From assembly GCA_033032175.1 (NCBI GenBank), contig CM065307.1:496001-560000 (forward strand): a stretch of 64,000 nucleotides of DNA, written 5' to 3'. Below, piece by piece: positions 44,676 to 57,271 of the stretch. Position 1 is the stretch's first letter; every line of letters begins with the position of its first letter. A program made the translations under genes and the position numbers. A model generated the notes under the pieces. It saw only the letters and a list, made by a program, of their open reading frames with translations. It was not told where the DNA came from and ran no database searches. Source of the DNA: Saturnia japonica (Eukaryota > Arthropoda > Insecta > Lepidoptera > Saturniidae).

Positions 44676-45978
44676 CAAGGTGTCCAGAAAGGGTATCGGG
44701 TATTTGTTTTCGCGCCATATTCGAAACGGGGCGTCTAAAGGGTGCGGGGAGGGGTTCGTGGCGTCCGTCATTTTGTGGAGTTTTAGTCACGATGGAACAG
44801 TACTCGGGGACGCATCGCGCATTTTGCGTACGAGCGTATTATCGTAATGGTGATTCAATAGTGACTGCTCAACTTCTCTATCGTGCTGAATATCGTACAC
44901 GCCACGCGCCAAGTGACGATAGCATTAGGAAATGGATCAGGATGTTCGAGAATACAGGTGCGACAGTTAAAATTCAAAACTCTGGTCGTCCTCGTTCAGT
45001 TCGCGATGAAGAAACAATTGAAGAAGTTGAGGCGTCGGTTCGTCAAAATCCGTCTTTATCCATCCGAAAGCGAAGCCAAGCGTTGAACATCAAAAAATCG
45101 TCTTTACATTCGATTTTAAAGAAAGACTTACATCTAAAAGCCTATAAAATTCAATTGGTTCAAGAATTGAAGGATACGGACTATGCTAATCGACTGAATT
45201 TTGCGAACGAAATGCTGTAGCGATTTAACAACTTTAACAAAATACTGTTCAGGGACGAAGCAAATTTTCACCTGAATGGTCATGTTAATAAGCAGAATTG
45301 TCGGTACTGGGCGGTGGAGAATCCGAGACGAAAGCATGAACGACCCCTGCATAGCCCAAAGGTCGTTGTTTGGGCCGCTATGTCTGCTAAAGGCATAATT
45401 GGTCCTTATTTTCATGAAGATCAACGAGGCCGAGCAATTAATGTGAATAGTGACCGTTATTGCGATATGTTGCGAAATTTTTTGGTCCCAGAGTTGTAGG
45501 AGTTTGCAGGTTTCAACTCAAGAACGTGGTTCCAGCAAGATGGGGCCACTTGCCATACCTCAAATGACTCAATGGAAGTTGTTAACGAATTATTCCCTAA
45601 TAAAGTCATTTCGCGAAGGGGTAACATCAACTGGCCTCCCAGAAGCCCCGACCTTAGCCCGCTTGACTATTTTGCATGGGGATACCTTAAAAGTAAGGTT
45701 TATCAAAACAATCCGACGAATCTAACCCAGTTAAAGCAAAACATCAGGTCAGAAATGGCAGCAATATCGATAGCTATGTGTCAACGTGTTATCGCCAATC
45801 TTCGTTTCCGTTTAGAAGAGTGCCAGCAACGTAACGGTCATCATTTGGATAATATCATCTTTTCCAAATAATTCTCCAATTCATATGCTAATAATAAACA
45901 ATAAACTTTTTTATTGCATACAAATAATTTTTGTTTCATTGAACTTACAAATACCCGATACCCTTTCTGGACACCTTG
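44676..45978 (+). mobile_element. DD41D mariner-type transposon, 1303 bp
   Basis: Perfect 32-bp inverted repeats (44676-44707 and 45947-45978, starting CAAGGTGTCCAGAAAGG) are flanked by TA on each side (44674-44675 and 45979-45980). One transposase frame fills the centre. Perfect ends suggest fairly recent insertion, although two stops make this copy non-autonomous. Confidence 0.92.
44792..45871 (+). pseudogene. mariner-type (DD41D) transposase, two in-frame TAG stops
   Basis: One frame runs 360 codons with TAG at codon 143 (45218-45220) and codon 236 (45497-45499) and no frameshift. Residues 1-60 form a helix-turn-helix (MEQYSGTHRAFCVRAYYRNG onward) and a second DNA-binding helix set follows to about 130. 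The catalytic domain has D155 (FRDEANF), D250 (QQDGATCH) and D292 (SPDLSPLDYF). The 41-residue spacing between the last two aspartates matches the DD41D (rosa/Visitor-type) branch of Tc1/mariner. Intact relatives cut and paste DNA at TA sites. Both stops may be single C-to-T changes of glutamine codons (inference), since the rest of the frame is well kept. Confidence 0.88.
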
Positions 45979-45999
45979 TATTAACACTGGTTCGTAAAA

Positions 46000-46062
46000 T
46001 ATCCATCATCGAGAAGAGCCGGGAAGAAACTCGATCAGGTTTATTATTATATTTTTTAAACA
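46000..46062 (-). repeat. LINE 3' tail scrap
   Basis: The minus strand reads 'aataaacctgatcgagtttc' and 'ggctcttctcgatgatgg', the same tail as at 6183 and 14950. Confidence 0.5.
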
Positions 46063-46094
46063 TTTGAAGTATTGTTTGCAGTAATTTAATATAA

Positions 46095-46385
46095 TTAGCG
46101 ATCGCTCTAAGGGCGAAATTCGACCAACGACTTTTTGATCATGGACTATTTTGTTTGACATTTGTAATATTCATGAATCTAAACAATGAGCATTATCTAC
46201 ATCACTTGCTATTTGTTACCTTTCGTTAAGTGACAATGTCAATATTTTGGGGGGTCTAAATTCATTGGCACTGGTCAGTTTAGGATTCGCAGTAATAATT
46301 TATTTAATTTAATATATTAGTAACAGATATAATAGAATAATTTCAGCTTTCTGCACTCCTTCTCCATATAAACTTTAATCACGCC
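46095..46385 (-). mobile_element. Non-autonomous Helitron, copy H7, 5'-truncated
   Basis: Reverse orientation. It starts TTAGCGATCGC (decayed CTAG) and includes 'gtgacaatgtcaatattttg' and 'ctccatataaactttaatc', then stops. The 5' 60 bp are missing. Confidence 0.65.
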
Positions 46386-47545
46386 TTACATGATTCTTGA
46401 ATTTAATGTCCAGCAAATCGGCGTCTTACTCAGTCTAAATGATGGGATGTCTATTTAATAATTATTTTTGTAGTATCAAACTTATCTAAATTTCCGAACA
46501 TACATTACATTTTAATGGCTGTAACTTAAAGTAATTACGTATTAATTAGTCACATCAAGATAAGAAAAATACTATGGTATTTTAGGGATATAATTTAATT
46601 TGTAGATAGATTTTGAAATAAGAAATACAAGTGTATTCGTTTCCAATAGAAAATCTGAATATAAATCGTCATGTATTTAAGGTTTTCAAATTTCATACAA
46701 CAGTTATGCAGTTAAGGTTATCACAGCTGTGTGATTTGTGCGCAGATATAATCATAACTGGGCTTACTTCATCATAATAATATGTAGATATAATATACTA
46801 AATATATAATTAGATAAGGAAGAATGATTTAGTACACAATGGGTGTCTTCTAAAAATAGCCACATTATCTGTTTTCTAAAAGTAATGTAAAGCTAGTGGA
46901 ACATAAGAAAATGGATATATTATGTTGATTACCGTTTATTTCAATCCGAACGCTGTCTTTATACGTTTTATTGCCACGCTATAACCTGACTGAAGGAGGC
47001 AAATATTTAAAATTTTTAGCAAATAGAGGTGGGTAAATTCACAAACATTTAACGCATCGGATTAAAAGAGAAATAAAAATTACAAATTACATTTTTGATA
47101 TAAATTTTTTCGTATTTAGCGTGTGTGTATTATCGTTTTTGACTATGGTAATTCAATTTTTAAACAGAATAGCAATTTAAGTGCAACATAAAATTTATTG
47201 TCAATAAAATCCAATACAAACGTTTATCTTTATTTTCATTATCTTAAAAGCTACCTAATTTAATTGCAGTCCCAATTTCATACTTTATTTTTTGTCATAA
47301 TACCTATGTAGGTATATAAATGATAAAATATGCTACATTGTTCCGAAGCTATTTCGTATATTAGGAAATATATAAGACGTAATACATTTGTATAAAGAAT
47401 AACTACTTCATAAAAACAATATAAATATAAATAATTCACATAGCGTGCTGCATTTAAATATCTCAATGCTATATAAGGTGCAAAGATGTACGTACATGCC
47501 TGCTAATTAAGCACCTCTATCAATTCTATATTTTACTCCGTTATG
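46386..47545. other. No feature recognised
   Basis: Strongly AT-rich. No coding frame or repeat was identified. Confidence 0.4.
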
Positions 47546-47937
47546 ACTAGGCATGAAACAATTTATTTATCACTGTTATTTATCATAATAGGAAATCAAA
47601 AATTATTCGTTACATGATAGTTATTATTTCCATCACTGCTATTTTTATATGTATGAATAAAAAGTGATATATTATTATAATTGTGAATTTTAACACTGCT
47701 AATTTTGTGTGGGATGAGAAATAATGAGGCATATGAATATATGTTTTTCAGGAGTTAGAAAAAGCCATTAGCGTGACTCTAGACACTTCAACAGTCACAA
47801 ATTAACGCAGCCATACTGTGCATTTTCCATTTAACAAAATGCAGTTTGTCAATTATGACATGTGAAATAGCAGTCATAAAAATGTAATTTCACTGCTATC
47901 CAGTTATAATAAAATAACAAACATTTACATGCCTAGT
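47546..47937. mobile_element. MITE candidate with ACTAGGCATG ends
   Basis: Inverted termini ACTAGGCATGAAA and (reverse complement) ACTAGGCATGTAA lie 392 bp apart. Short 'cactgctat' words recur near both ends. No target duplication was found, so the superfamily is open. Confidence 0.5.
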
Positions 47938-48394
47938 TCTGACTCAAACAACTGCTGAAGAATAAATAGAAGCACAATATATTATCAATGTCCTTGTTAT
48001 TCGAACAAAACTATAGATAATCATGTAGGTACCTATATAACAATGTATGCGAATAATATTGTACCTGTTTTATCTTCACTTGAAAATGTTAAAAACAAAT
48101 GTGTCTTTTTAACACGTTATAGTGTTGTAATGTGTGTTTACAACAATGTTACATAAAGAGTTGTCCGTCCATATAACAAGTTATTATTTTTTTTCGATAA
48201 TCACAATTGTTGACATAAAACTTTATTGTATAATTAAAGATAAAGTAATAAGGAGTAATTTTGATCTGTTATTTGTTGTTTTTGTTATTTGTTTACATGT
48301 TCTTACAAATGAAATTAGCGTATTATATGGAAAAAGTAAAACGAAAAAAAGTATTACGAAATTATACATTTATTCAATAGGAATATGTATCATT
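47938..48394. other. No feature recognised
   Basis: The 97-codon frame at 48134-48427 is AT-driven and hydrophobic by composition and runs into the mariner relic. I do not consider it a gene. Confidence 0.35.
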
Positions 48395-49555
48395 ATTATT
48401 TATGCACTTTTGCCATTTTATAAGTAGATCATTGATTCCATTGCTGAAAAAAATGTGGGAGTGAGAATTAATAAAATCTTTGAAGGCGGTTTGGACAGCC
48501 TCATCGGAAATTGTTTTCCTTGTATGAAATTGTCCAAATTCTAAAAAAAGTAGTAATCTGTTAAAGCAAGGTTCAGGGAGTATAGTGGGTCTCGGAGACA
48601 TTTCAACGGCTGTTCCTCTAATTTAGCGACCGTCTGTCGTGAAGTATGGGGTCTAGCTTTGTCCTGAAGCAGCAGTGGGCTAGAGATATTGACCAGACTT
48701 GGTTGTTTAACCGCTAGCTTTTCCATTAATGGTTTGCAATTGTTGACAATACAGATCTGACGTTATCGTCTGGGCAGATCTTAGGAAGCTGTAGTGTATG
48801 ACTCCAGCTCTGGTTCACCAAATACTCACAAGTACCTTTTTCTGAATCAACTTTCACTTGAGACAGGATTTGGCCGGTTCTCCTAGGTTCAACCACTGTG
48901 ATGACCATTTCGGATTGTCGCAAAGGATCCATTTTTTAATCAATACAATTCCATATTCCCTCGTTATTGTGACGGTTGAGTAATGTAACGCAGCACTCAA
49001 TGCGTGTTTGTGGTGTGTTTCGGTCAATTCATTCGGTACCTATTTTTCGAGCTTTTTCACTTTTCCAGTTTGTGTCAAGTGAATTAAAATTATCTTATCA
49101 CTCACACCGAAGCCTGTCGCTAACTTTGACATGGTTTGCGATGGATCGGCTTCCACGATCATCTTTAATTCTTCATTATCACATTATCAACTGGAGTCTC
49201 CTGCCGTCCACGGGGTTTGTTTCGTAGGTAAACATTTCCAGAACGAAAATGTTGGAACCAGAAACGTACCGTGCTTTCTTTTACAGTTGTAGCTTCCCCA
49301 TACATATTAATCCTTCGAGCTGTTTCTGCAGCGCTGATGCAACGGTGTAACTCTTGTTCGTAAATAACGCGATATTTTAAGTTTTTCTGTTTGTGAAAAG
49401 AACGATGTCAAAGAAACATCAAGTAGTGCGAAAACAAATAAATCACTAAATTCGAAACACAAATACACAAGCCTAAATTTGAATTTGGAATTCCTAACCA
49501 AACGCCAGATATTTCAGATCAAAGTGGCCAGTTCAACAATATGTAAGGACCTAAT
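48395..49555 (-). pseudogene. mariner transposase relic 2
   Basis: The minus strand encodes, in broken frames, blocks of a DD34D mariner transposase: MEKLAVKQPSLVN, then DKARPHTSRQT at the second catalytic site (Asn to Lys in the DNARPHT motif), then a damaged SPDLAPTDYHFF region reading LNLALTDYYFF, and a C-terminal NGINDLLIKWQKCI. The element's outer end survives at 49555, where the minus strand starts TTAGGTCCTTACATA after TA. The other end is lost. It shares ancestry and orientation with relic 1 at 12.7-14.3 kb. Confidence 0.78.
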
Positions 49556-49557
49556 AT

Positions 49558-50454
49558 TTTGTTACATTCGAAACTGTTTTTTTTAGTATGCTAATTCATT
49601 CTAGTTTTACTGCTCTGGGTCCACGCTATCGGTATTTCTTTCTGCGTCGTTTATCAAGCCACCGCGTTATTGTGTAACATGGTAGGTCCGTTAATCATAG
49701 AACTGTAAGAGGACAAACTCCTTTAATAAAAAATTGGAAATAGTAAGCAACCTTCGACTAAATAGTATTCATCTTTATGTCCTACACAATCCACCCACAT
49801 AGATGCCATTGACATTTTAATATAGCGAGTCTACGATACCACAAAGAGATCGTAGGTGTCGGATTGGGTTCATTGTAGGCGCCAAACTACTTCTCATGTA
49901 AGGTATTGTGTAATGAATTAATCAATTAAAATTAAATATATAGTGCTTTTTAAAACGTTCACTTTACTTAGTGACTCGATTTTTTATAGTCGCAAAGTGA
50001 CGACACTGTGCCTGGTGGTGAGCGTTGTACAATCCTTAAACAGAGACGGACAACCGAGAGATCGCTGGTCGTTGCTCTCATACTGATGGTTCTAAGCCTT
50101 TCGGTAGCTGACTATATATGGGCTGAACTCGTTACTGGATAAATAAGAGTCACTGTGTCGGGTTCCATTCCAATCCATCCATCTATTCAAGTAATAGCCC
50201 ACCCTATAACCCCTTAAACAACAAAGCTTGCTTATCATGGTTCTTGAATATTGACTATCCGAATCTTTTTTTTTAATTATTTTTTCGTCCTGTTAACTTG
50301 TGTATAAACAAAATATTCAGGGAGAGAGGCGGTCTGAATTTCATACGATCCACCTCTCTCCCCGTTAATGCGTCGCATGTTAGAGTAATAATATCGCAGA
50401 AAGGTGAGTGATATGATGATTATAATTATGAGTCTCTATAGTCACAGTAATTAA
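49558..50454. other. No feature recognised
   Basis: Spacer of mixed composition with no recognised family. Confidence 0.4.
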
Positions 50455-50645
50455 AGTCTGCTGAACGACTTAAGATTGGCCACAATGTGCTTTGCAAGAT
50501 TATCAAAAGACTTCATGGCTGATTCCTTGTTTATTAACTCTAAAAGATTGAATGGAGAAACCCGAAATATTTCGCAGAGCATCAAATGATCCAATCTCTT
50601 CAAATCAAAACTGGGGCAGTCCCGAAGCAGATGTTCAAAGTTATA
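50455..50645 (-). repeat. Non-LTR retrotransposon C-terminal fragment
   Basis: The minus strand is open over about 63 codons. It begins NFEHLLRDCPSFDLKRLDHL and continues to a segment ending AKHIVANLKSF, the zinc-knuckle end (H-x4-C) of a jockey/R1-like ORF2. Sequence upstream of it is lost. Confidence 0.6.
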
Positions 50646-51593
50646 TATTCCGAATCTTATTAGTGTCTACTTTTCGTAACGTTTTAAATATATAAAAAAA
50701 AATTAAATGGTATAACGTACACAGTTGGCGCAAGTAACTTGTACCGATAAATACATTTACGCTAGCGTTGAAGGAGTGATGACTACTCTCCACGTAATAA
50801 AATACGAGATGGGTAAACAGCAACAATTTACGCTAAAGTATAAACATGGTGTATATTGGTATAAACTTTGAATAAAACAAAATATATTATTATAAACGAT
50901 GGAAAATTTTACAATAAATGGTAATAAATATACAAACTGTTTTGATGGAGAATTTGTTAATCTATAGTCGCCATTCTGCGTCGGTGAATTATAAGTGATT
51001 TTAATTGTATAATTATTAATTACAATATAATTATTTTCAAGTTGCAAATGCATTTCGTCACCTTGAAGAATACAGATTCAAACAATACAATGTACTATAA
51101 TTTTCGGTTAAGGTAAATATCTTATAATACAAAGCGTTGAGGGTTATTTTAAAGTCTTCGCTTGTTTTGGTTTGAGCTTCTAGTTGCTTACAGTAGTTCG
51201 GCGAAACGTATTTATCACTGTAGAATATAGAACTGGACATACCAGCGTTTTAAATCGCCAATACGTCGTGGGTTGGTCTAGTGATATGAGAAATTCCAGT
51301 CAAATCCATGTTGTGAGCCTTGCTGGTTAACAGACGAGGATATACCCAGAGCGATGCGGCAGAGACTTTCGCTTGACTGGGTCGCTCACGATTTTTCTTA
51401 TTATTTATATATGGAAGGATGGGAGATAGATTTAAAAAGTACAAAGGTAATCAGTTGCATTGTTTATATCAGTTGCTAATAAATCTGGACATATATAATA
51501 GTAATATTATAACACTTTTAATATCATCCGATAACTGGTGTAGTACATGGTTTAGAGCATTGTCGTGCCGTATCCGCGACTGGACAACTTCTG
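50646..51593. other. No feature recognised
   Basis: Several small antisense frames overlap here, none with a known motif. Background DNA is the simplest reading. Confidence 0.35.
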
Positions 51594-51699
51594 ATCTGTC
51601 GAGAGTTTTTTTTTTAGATCTGACTACACTGTTAGCCTTATGGGCCCTGAAGCCGCTGCGGCTTTTACAGCTTCACCGAACTTGGTTATCTGTCGAGAG
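51594..51699 (-). mobile_element. Short poly(A) retroposon (82 bp) with perfect target duplication
   Basis: ATCTGTCGAGAG is repeated at 51594-51605 and 51688-51699. The insert (51606-51687) on the minus strand begins 'aaccaagttcggtgaagctg' and ends in poly(A). It has the same start point as the copy at 2769. Confidence 0.85.
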
Positions 51700-52815
51700 G
51701 CCCTACCAACGTATTTATACCACCACCGTTTGCTTGTCAAAACGACTTGTCATTAGTAAAAGAGCGCATTAGTCAATTACATAACTGTGTACCGGAAGTC
51801 AATATATAAATCTAAATAACTGTAACGGAAGTCAACGTATAAATCTAAATTATTTAAAATAATCTTATTGTTCCACATATAGGTGATTCCAGGTTAAGTG
51901 ACAATGTTGCCCAAGATGGTAACAGGCTAGTGGGAGGACTGGATCCCAAGTGGAGCTTGGCAGTTGCACACTAATAGATGATTGGTGACAAATTTTTATC
52001 TTAAAAGTGGTAGCTAGCTAAGTGGCATTAGAAAAAGCTCTACCACTCACGTTGCATCATTGCTTCACCTAACCTGCTAGGAAATTGCAGTGGTAGGTTT
52101 ATATCAATCGCGATGACTACTGTCACCACCATCACAGGCCCGTTTTTTGAGAACAGAGAAAGAGGTACGGAGGAAATTCTTTTGGGAGATTTCGCTATAC
52201 TTCTGGCAACCCGGCTGGTAAATATCTCCCATTCTATAAAAGAACGCAGCCAAGTAACCTTGTCTTGTGATCCAGCGTTGAGTAGGGTTAACAGAGCACC
52301 TTAGGGAATGGGTGTTCAAGATTGGCAACGCGCTATTGATACCTATGATTTTACAAGCGTTCATAGGTTACGGTATCTAAAAAAACTGATACTAAAAGAA
52401 ACTGTGAAGAAGACAATGCTTCACAATTTAACTACAATGATTTCACATTGTTTTTGGCAGAATATAAAGAGCTATAAATCTCGCAGATGTTCCTAATAAA
52501 CGGCTTCAGTAAAAACGTTTAAAATAAAATTTCACTATCAAAGTTATGTTTGTTACTAAATCAGTAAATCACGTAAACGTAAACTGTTTTGTTTAACTTT
52601 TCATCGTTTTATCTTCCTTATTACAACAGGTAGTGAATTATAAATACATAAATCTTTTTGGAAGGAAATTTTGCAACATTTTTTTTACTTTTTATACTTT
52701 GTACCACACCAAAGTTATGGTACTGCGCCTTATGGTACATATAGTACAATCCAGAAGCAAAGGCCCAGAAATCGGCATACCGCACCAGCTTCTAAACCTC
52801 TTGGCAGCTGGATAT
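51700..52815. other. Spacer with decayed LINE/SINE material
   Basis: The segment 51890-52090 has 'gatggtaacaggctagtggg' and 'gtggtagctagctaagtggc', like a decayed SINE. The segment 52104-52335 resembles a LINE 3' region ('agattggcaacgcgct'). Neither has defined ends. Confidence 0.35.
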
Positions 52816-52819
52816 AAAT

Positions 52820-53090
52820 TGGTTGATCTAAAACCCCGTCCACATGTTTACAAAGCCTTGGCAAACATTCACAAATTCAAACGTGTGGATAGAGCATTTG
52901 GCTTAGCTTGTGAAGGATTTTGATTTTGGGAAGTTATTTGATGCACAAATCAAAGGAGTTTTTGGCAAGCGCATGCGGTGCGTCCACACATTTGCGTGTA
53001 GTTAGTATCGTTTGCGTGAAATAAATAATCGATAAATAATTGGAAAAAACCCAGGCGCGGTTACTGTGAATTTTTATCTATCTTCGTCGT
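52820..53090 (-). repeat. MITE-like repeat P, copy 2
   Basis: Inverted relative to 38805-39050 with shared words (minus strand) 'atcgattatttatttcacg' and 'gatttgtgcatcaaat'. Confidence 0.6.
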
Positions 53091-53122
53091 CACTATGGTT
53101 GCCAACTATTTTTATCAAATAC

Positions 53123-53808
53123 TAGCTGACCCGCGCAACTTCGTCTGCGTCTATAAGAGAGAGAGAGAGAGAAAGTATTATAGGTACCGCCCGCCTCCCA
53201 CATTATTATTCTGCATAATAAAAATGCGCTCGCGATACTGTTTTTACTATTTTGTCGCCGAGTTATTTTAAAACTGTGATATCTCCTAAGATATTCAATT
53301 AAATCAATTACTGCAAAGAGCAACTTTATTGTAAATTAAATACTTGTGATGAATAACGTATTTATTTCGATAAGGATTAATACCATGTATACAAAAACCC
53401 CTTCGCAAATAATTCATAATTTTAGAACAAATTTTATTACCTTATAAATGGTTATATTGAGTAAATCTTAAAAGATAGCCATATACTGTTGCGGACTTTG
53501 ATTTTACAACTTTTTAAGAGAAACGATTTCGTCACACAAAGTTGTTGCGTAACTTTAATCATTGACGCACCAGACGCAGTGGAAGCTCTCAAAAGGAATA
53601 AATTTTCTCCGTTTTTGCAACGTTTTTCATTGATGCTCTGCTCCTGTTAGTCGTAGCATGATGTTATATAGTCTATAGTCTTCGTCGATAAATGGGCTAT
53701 CCAAAACTAGAACATTTTTTCCATTCGAACCAGTAGAATCTGAGATTAGCGCGTTCAACCAAACAAACGAACTCTTCAGCTTTATATTATAATATTAGTA
53801 TAGATAGT
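53123..53808 (+). repeat. CTAGCTG-type interspersed repeat, copy 7
   Basis: Starts 'actagctgacccgcgcaact' and ends 'attataatattagtatagat', the two family ends, with a GA microsatellite at 53156-53172. Confidence 0.65.
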
Positions 53809-54487
53809 AGTATCGAGGTTCTTACCTGAAAAAAAATATAGTAGATAGCAAAAGAATAAAGCAAAAAAATTAGATTTCAAATAAATATTTTATTCTATAA
53901 ATAATTATTTTTAACAGCCTGATATACAGAAAATGAACATAATTACAAATAATAAGAAAGAGATAAAGGCTGCGGTCTGCGTTCCATTTTACACTTAAAC
54001 ATTTTGAAATAAATAATGTTGTTTAATTTTGTTATTCGATAACAATATAGCAGTTTGTCTCATTTACTCTTTACTAGAACTATTATAGTGTGAGTAGAAT
54101 GGCGTATCCATTATGGCGTATGCGACATACTTGAACGCGCGACTCGTACTAGACAAGCTCTTAATTTAATCAGGAGGAAAATGTTGTGTTTCAAATTACT
54201 CGTAATATCATTTATTATAGTATGTTATTACACATTTAAAATATTAAATAATGGAAGCAATTTACGTCTATTGTATATATTACATTAAAACGTTAGTAGG
54301 TTTTCCTCATTCATTAAAATCGAGTGCAGGTAGCCCGTCAGTAATGAAGGCGAGCAGGTTTCTCAGTGATTATGTCAAGGTTTTTAAAACATTGCGGCGT
54401 CTGTACCGCGTTCCCGCTGCTGACATTGGTATTTATATTTCTGTAAAAACTGAAACTATGTACTTTGTATTTTAATTTATAAAAAAA
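53809..54487. other. No confident gene
   Basis: A frame at 54251-54475 (+) encodes a 74-residue peptide with a KTLRRLYRVPAADIG segment, but no family is recognised and the opposite strand is also open. Left uncalled. Confidence 0.35.
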
Positions 54488-54965
54488 AACTAGCTGCGCA
54501 CGAGTCTTCGCACGCTTTAGTGTCTTAAAATATTTCATCTAAATTGGCGAGGAGGATTTTTTTTTACGTTATTGTATAGTTTACGGAATTGTGACATTGA
54601 CTCAGTCGATAAATAATTATACAGAAATATTAAACAAGTACTTTATTGCTTTATACTTTACCTAATGCTACACATAATTACTAACAAAGACTGATTACAT
54701 GGATAGTGTATCTTTTCAATACAATACTTGAAGTAGAATGCCCTCCATCACTCAGCTCCCAGACATTTATAGGAGCATTGTCGCCGCAACGGCGATCGTA
54801 TGACGTGACGTGCCATAGAGTCAATTGACTCTTCTAATCTGTGATGTTACTTATATATTATTGATAGTTCGTAAAGCCTATCAGTTGCGGAAAAAATACA
54901 CCTACACCCCGTGTACAACATTTCATCAAAATCGGTCAAGCCGTTTCTGAGTTAAGCCCGACACA
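54488..54965 (+). repeat. CTAGCTG-type interspersed repeat, copy 8
   Basis: Starts 'actagctgcgcacgagtctt' and carries 'aacatttcatcaaaatcggt' and 'aagccgtttctgagtt' near its end. Confidence 0.55.
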
Positions 54966-55239
54966 GTTTCAGTACCTGTTATAGTAATTAAGTGGAAAAA
55001 ATTACCTCTATAGACAGAACTACAAATTTATTAACATAGTTTAAGTACATAATAAGTTACGTAATAAAAGTAATAATTATTCAAAAGTATGAAATACTTG
55101 TGTCTGTAAAACATTTAAAATTAATTTGACTGACATATTGTAGTGTTTTAACGTTATTTCTTTTTTTTATTAATAAATTTGCGCATTCTGTAGCTTTCAT
55201 GGAATTTTATGTGATATACTTTTTTTATACAACTAAGGT

Positions 55240-55445
55240 GGAAAACACGCGTACCTACCAGTAAAAGTCCCGTTAAAATCGGTCCAACCGTTTCGGAGAT
55301 TGCCCGAAACAAACAGACAGACAAAAATTTTACAAATGGGTTTTTTGTTATAGGTATCGTATAAAGTATCATGTTCATTTAGTAAAATGCTGTTATTTTA
55401 ACATTACAAACAGACACTTCAATATTATTAATTGTATAAATGATT
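55240..55445 (+). repeat. CTAGCTG-type interspersed repeat, copy 9 (3' part)
   Basis: Carries 'gtcccgttaaaatcggtcc', 'ccgtttcggagattgcccg', 'aaacagacagacaaaaattt' and the family end 'attacaaacagacacttcaa'. The left portion is missing. Confidence 0.6.
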
Positions 55446-55891
55446 AATATTATTTAAGAAATCGTTAACGACGTATTTTCGCAAATTATTTTTAAAATTG
55501 TCCAGTCAGCTTCGATTGCAAATATAAAACCAGTCTTAACGAATTTTAAAGCCTCGACCACTTATATAAGGAGCTGTCTGTATGCCTGTTCTTGCGTAAA
55601 TGTGTCTGTAATATCCGCCGGAATCGCTTCCTGCCATTATATCACTTTATATAACAAAAAAAGAGTCTTCAATCGCTTTACGGATATTTTATTTATTGTA
55701 AAAAAATGTTAAATTAACTTTATGATTCAACATAAGATCCGTAAATAGTCCAGAATGTATGTTCACTGTTTTGGTCTTGGTTTTGGGTTTTGTTACAGAA
55801 ACCAATTTTTTTTCCTTTTTATGTAATTTTAGTGCTAAATCGATATTTATTTTATCATTTAGGTCTTATATAAATGATCTTTTATATAATA
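55446..55891. other. No feature recognised
   Basis: AT-rich spacer. Confidence 0.4.
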
Positions 55892-56176
55892 CTAGCGATC
55901 GCCCTAAGCTCGAAATTCGACCTGCGACTTTTTGATCATAGACGATTTCTGTTTGACATTTGTTTTGGGGGTCTAAGTTCAATGGAACTGGTCGTGTTAG
56001 GATTCGCAATATTAATTTATTTTATTCAATATATTAGTAACAGATATTATACATAAATTTTAGTTTTCTGCGCTCCTTCTCCATATAAACTTTAACCATG
56101 CCAAATCTCACTTTCCGTGCACGCAATACGGTTAAAAAGGCACCGAAAGCTTTTGCTTCACGTATTACTAAATAGA
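55892..56176 (-). mobile_element. Non-autonomous Helitron, copy H8
   Basis: Reverse orientation. It starts CTAGCGATCG, includes 'ctccatataaactttaacca' and 'gcacgcaatacgg', and ends 'gcttcacgtattac ... agattc'. Deletions shorten it to 285 bp. Confidence 0.75.
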
Positions 56177-56240
56177 TTCTCATGTTAAAGGAGGTCGATT
56201 CTAGTTTTAGTAAATTTGTGACGACGTTACTAAACCTTTT

Positions 56241-56487
56241 TAACTGACTTGAACAACAGACGGGAGGTTATTGAGTTCGAATGTACATTTTTTTATGGAT
56301 GTTTAGCCATAACTTGTTTGTTTATCCACCGATTTGAATGATTCGTTTTTTGTTGGATAGTGGATACCTCAAGGAAGGATTTCTGTTTAATTTCATTAGC
56401 ATTGAGCTTTAAACTTTGAAGATACAAAAGGGAACTCTTCGAAATCATTGAAGCCGGTTTTCGTTTTTGATAAAAATTGTCTTGTTT
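56241..56487 (+). repeat. TTCAGCCATAAC repeat family, copy C8
   Basis: Runs from 'taactgacttgaacaacaga' to 'taaaaattgtcttgttt', full-length form. Confidence 0.7.
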
Positions 56488-57271
56488 CTTATTTCTTACT
56501 TATTATTACGCCTTTTATTAATTAATTTCTTCTGCAAAATAAAGAAATAATATTACTTAATATCTACAAGTGTTTAATAATAATAATCCAAGCCTTTATG
56601 TGTCTTACTGAAGGAAACTATGGGCTTAATCGTGGTGTATTAGCGACTAAAAACGCCGAGAAATTCATATTAGTAAATGTACGTGAATTAACAAAAAATC
56701 GTAAGATCGCATTCCACCGGTGTAAACTACACGCGAACATAACGACATTCAATTAATTCACGACAAGTATATTAATTAAAAAATAAATCATTACAATGTG
56801 TCCAGTTACTTTTAGTATTATCAGGTCACTGGCCACAGATAAAATACAAACTAAAAATAATATTTATATTTTTTTAAGAGTTCATTAACCTGTAGATGAA
56901 GGAATATATATAATTTCCAAAAGTCGCGATCACAATAGACCTCTGCGGTGTCTCACACACTAATTCCAACCGAGTAATGTCGCATTGTGCCGAAGCCATT
57001 GACCCTAACAATCATTGCGACCTACATAACTGAACTACCGCCAGTGCATTACCTTAACGTTTTTCATTACACGGTGAACTAATTCTTGATATTTGAAATT
57101 ATTTTCCAATTAATACGATTAAAATTACCTTATTCAATGCATAGTACAAATGAAAGTCGCTGTCCGGTTGTCCGCTTAGTTTTTCTAAACCACGCAACGG
57201 ATATTTATACACTTTTTACTGTTATTTGGAGATTTTTTTAATACTGTTTGTATATAAGAGACAAACATCTT
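56488..57271. other. No feature recognised
   Basis: AT-rich. No repeat or coding match was found. Confidence 0.4.

Noticed and set aside
45134..45424. 96-codon antisense ORF in the mariner
   Set aside because: It lies opposite the transposase frame and reflects its codon structure.
48134..48427. 97-codon hydrophobic ORF
   Set aside because: AT-rich DNA easily gives Ile/Leu/Tyr-rich frames; it overruns into the mariner relic and has no recognisable protein features.
48976..49227. 83-codon plus-strand ORF
   Set aside because: It is antisense to mariner relic 2 and homologous to the false frame at 13325.
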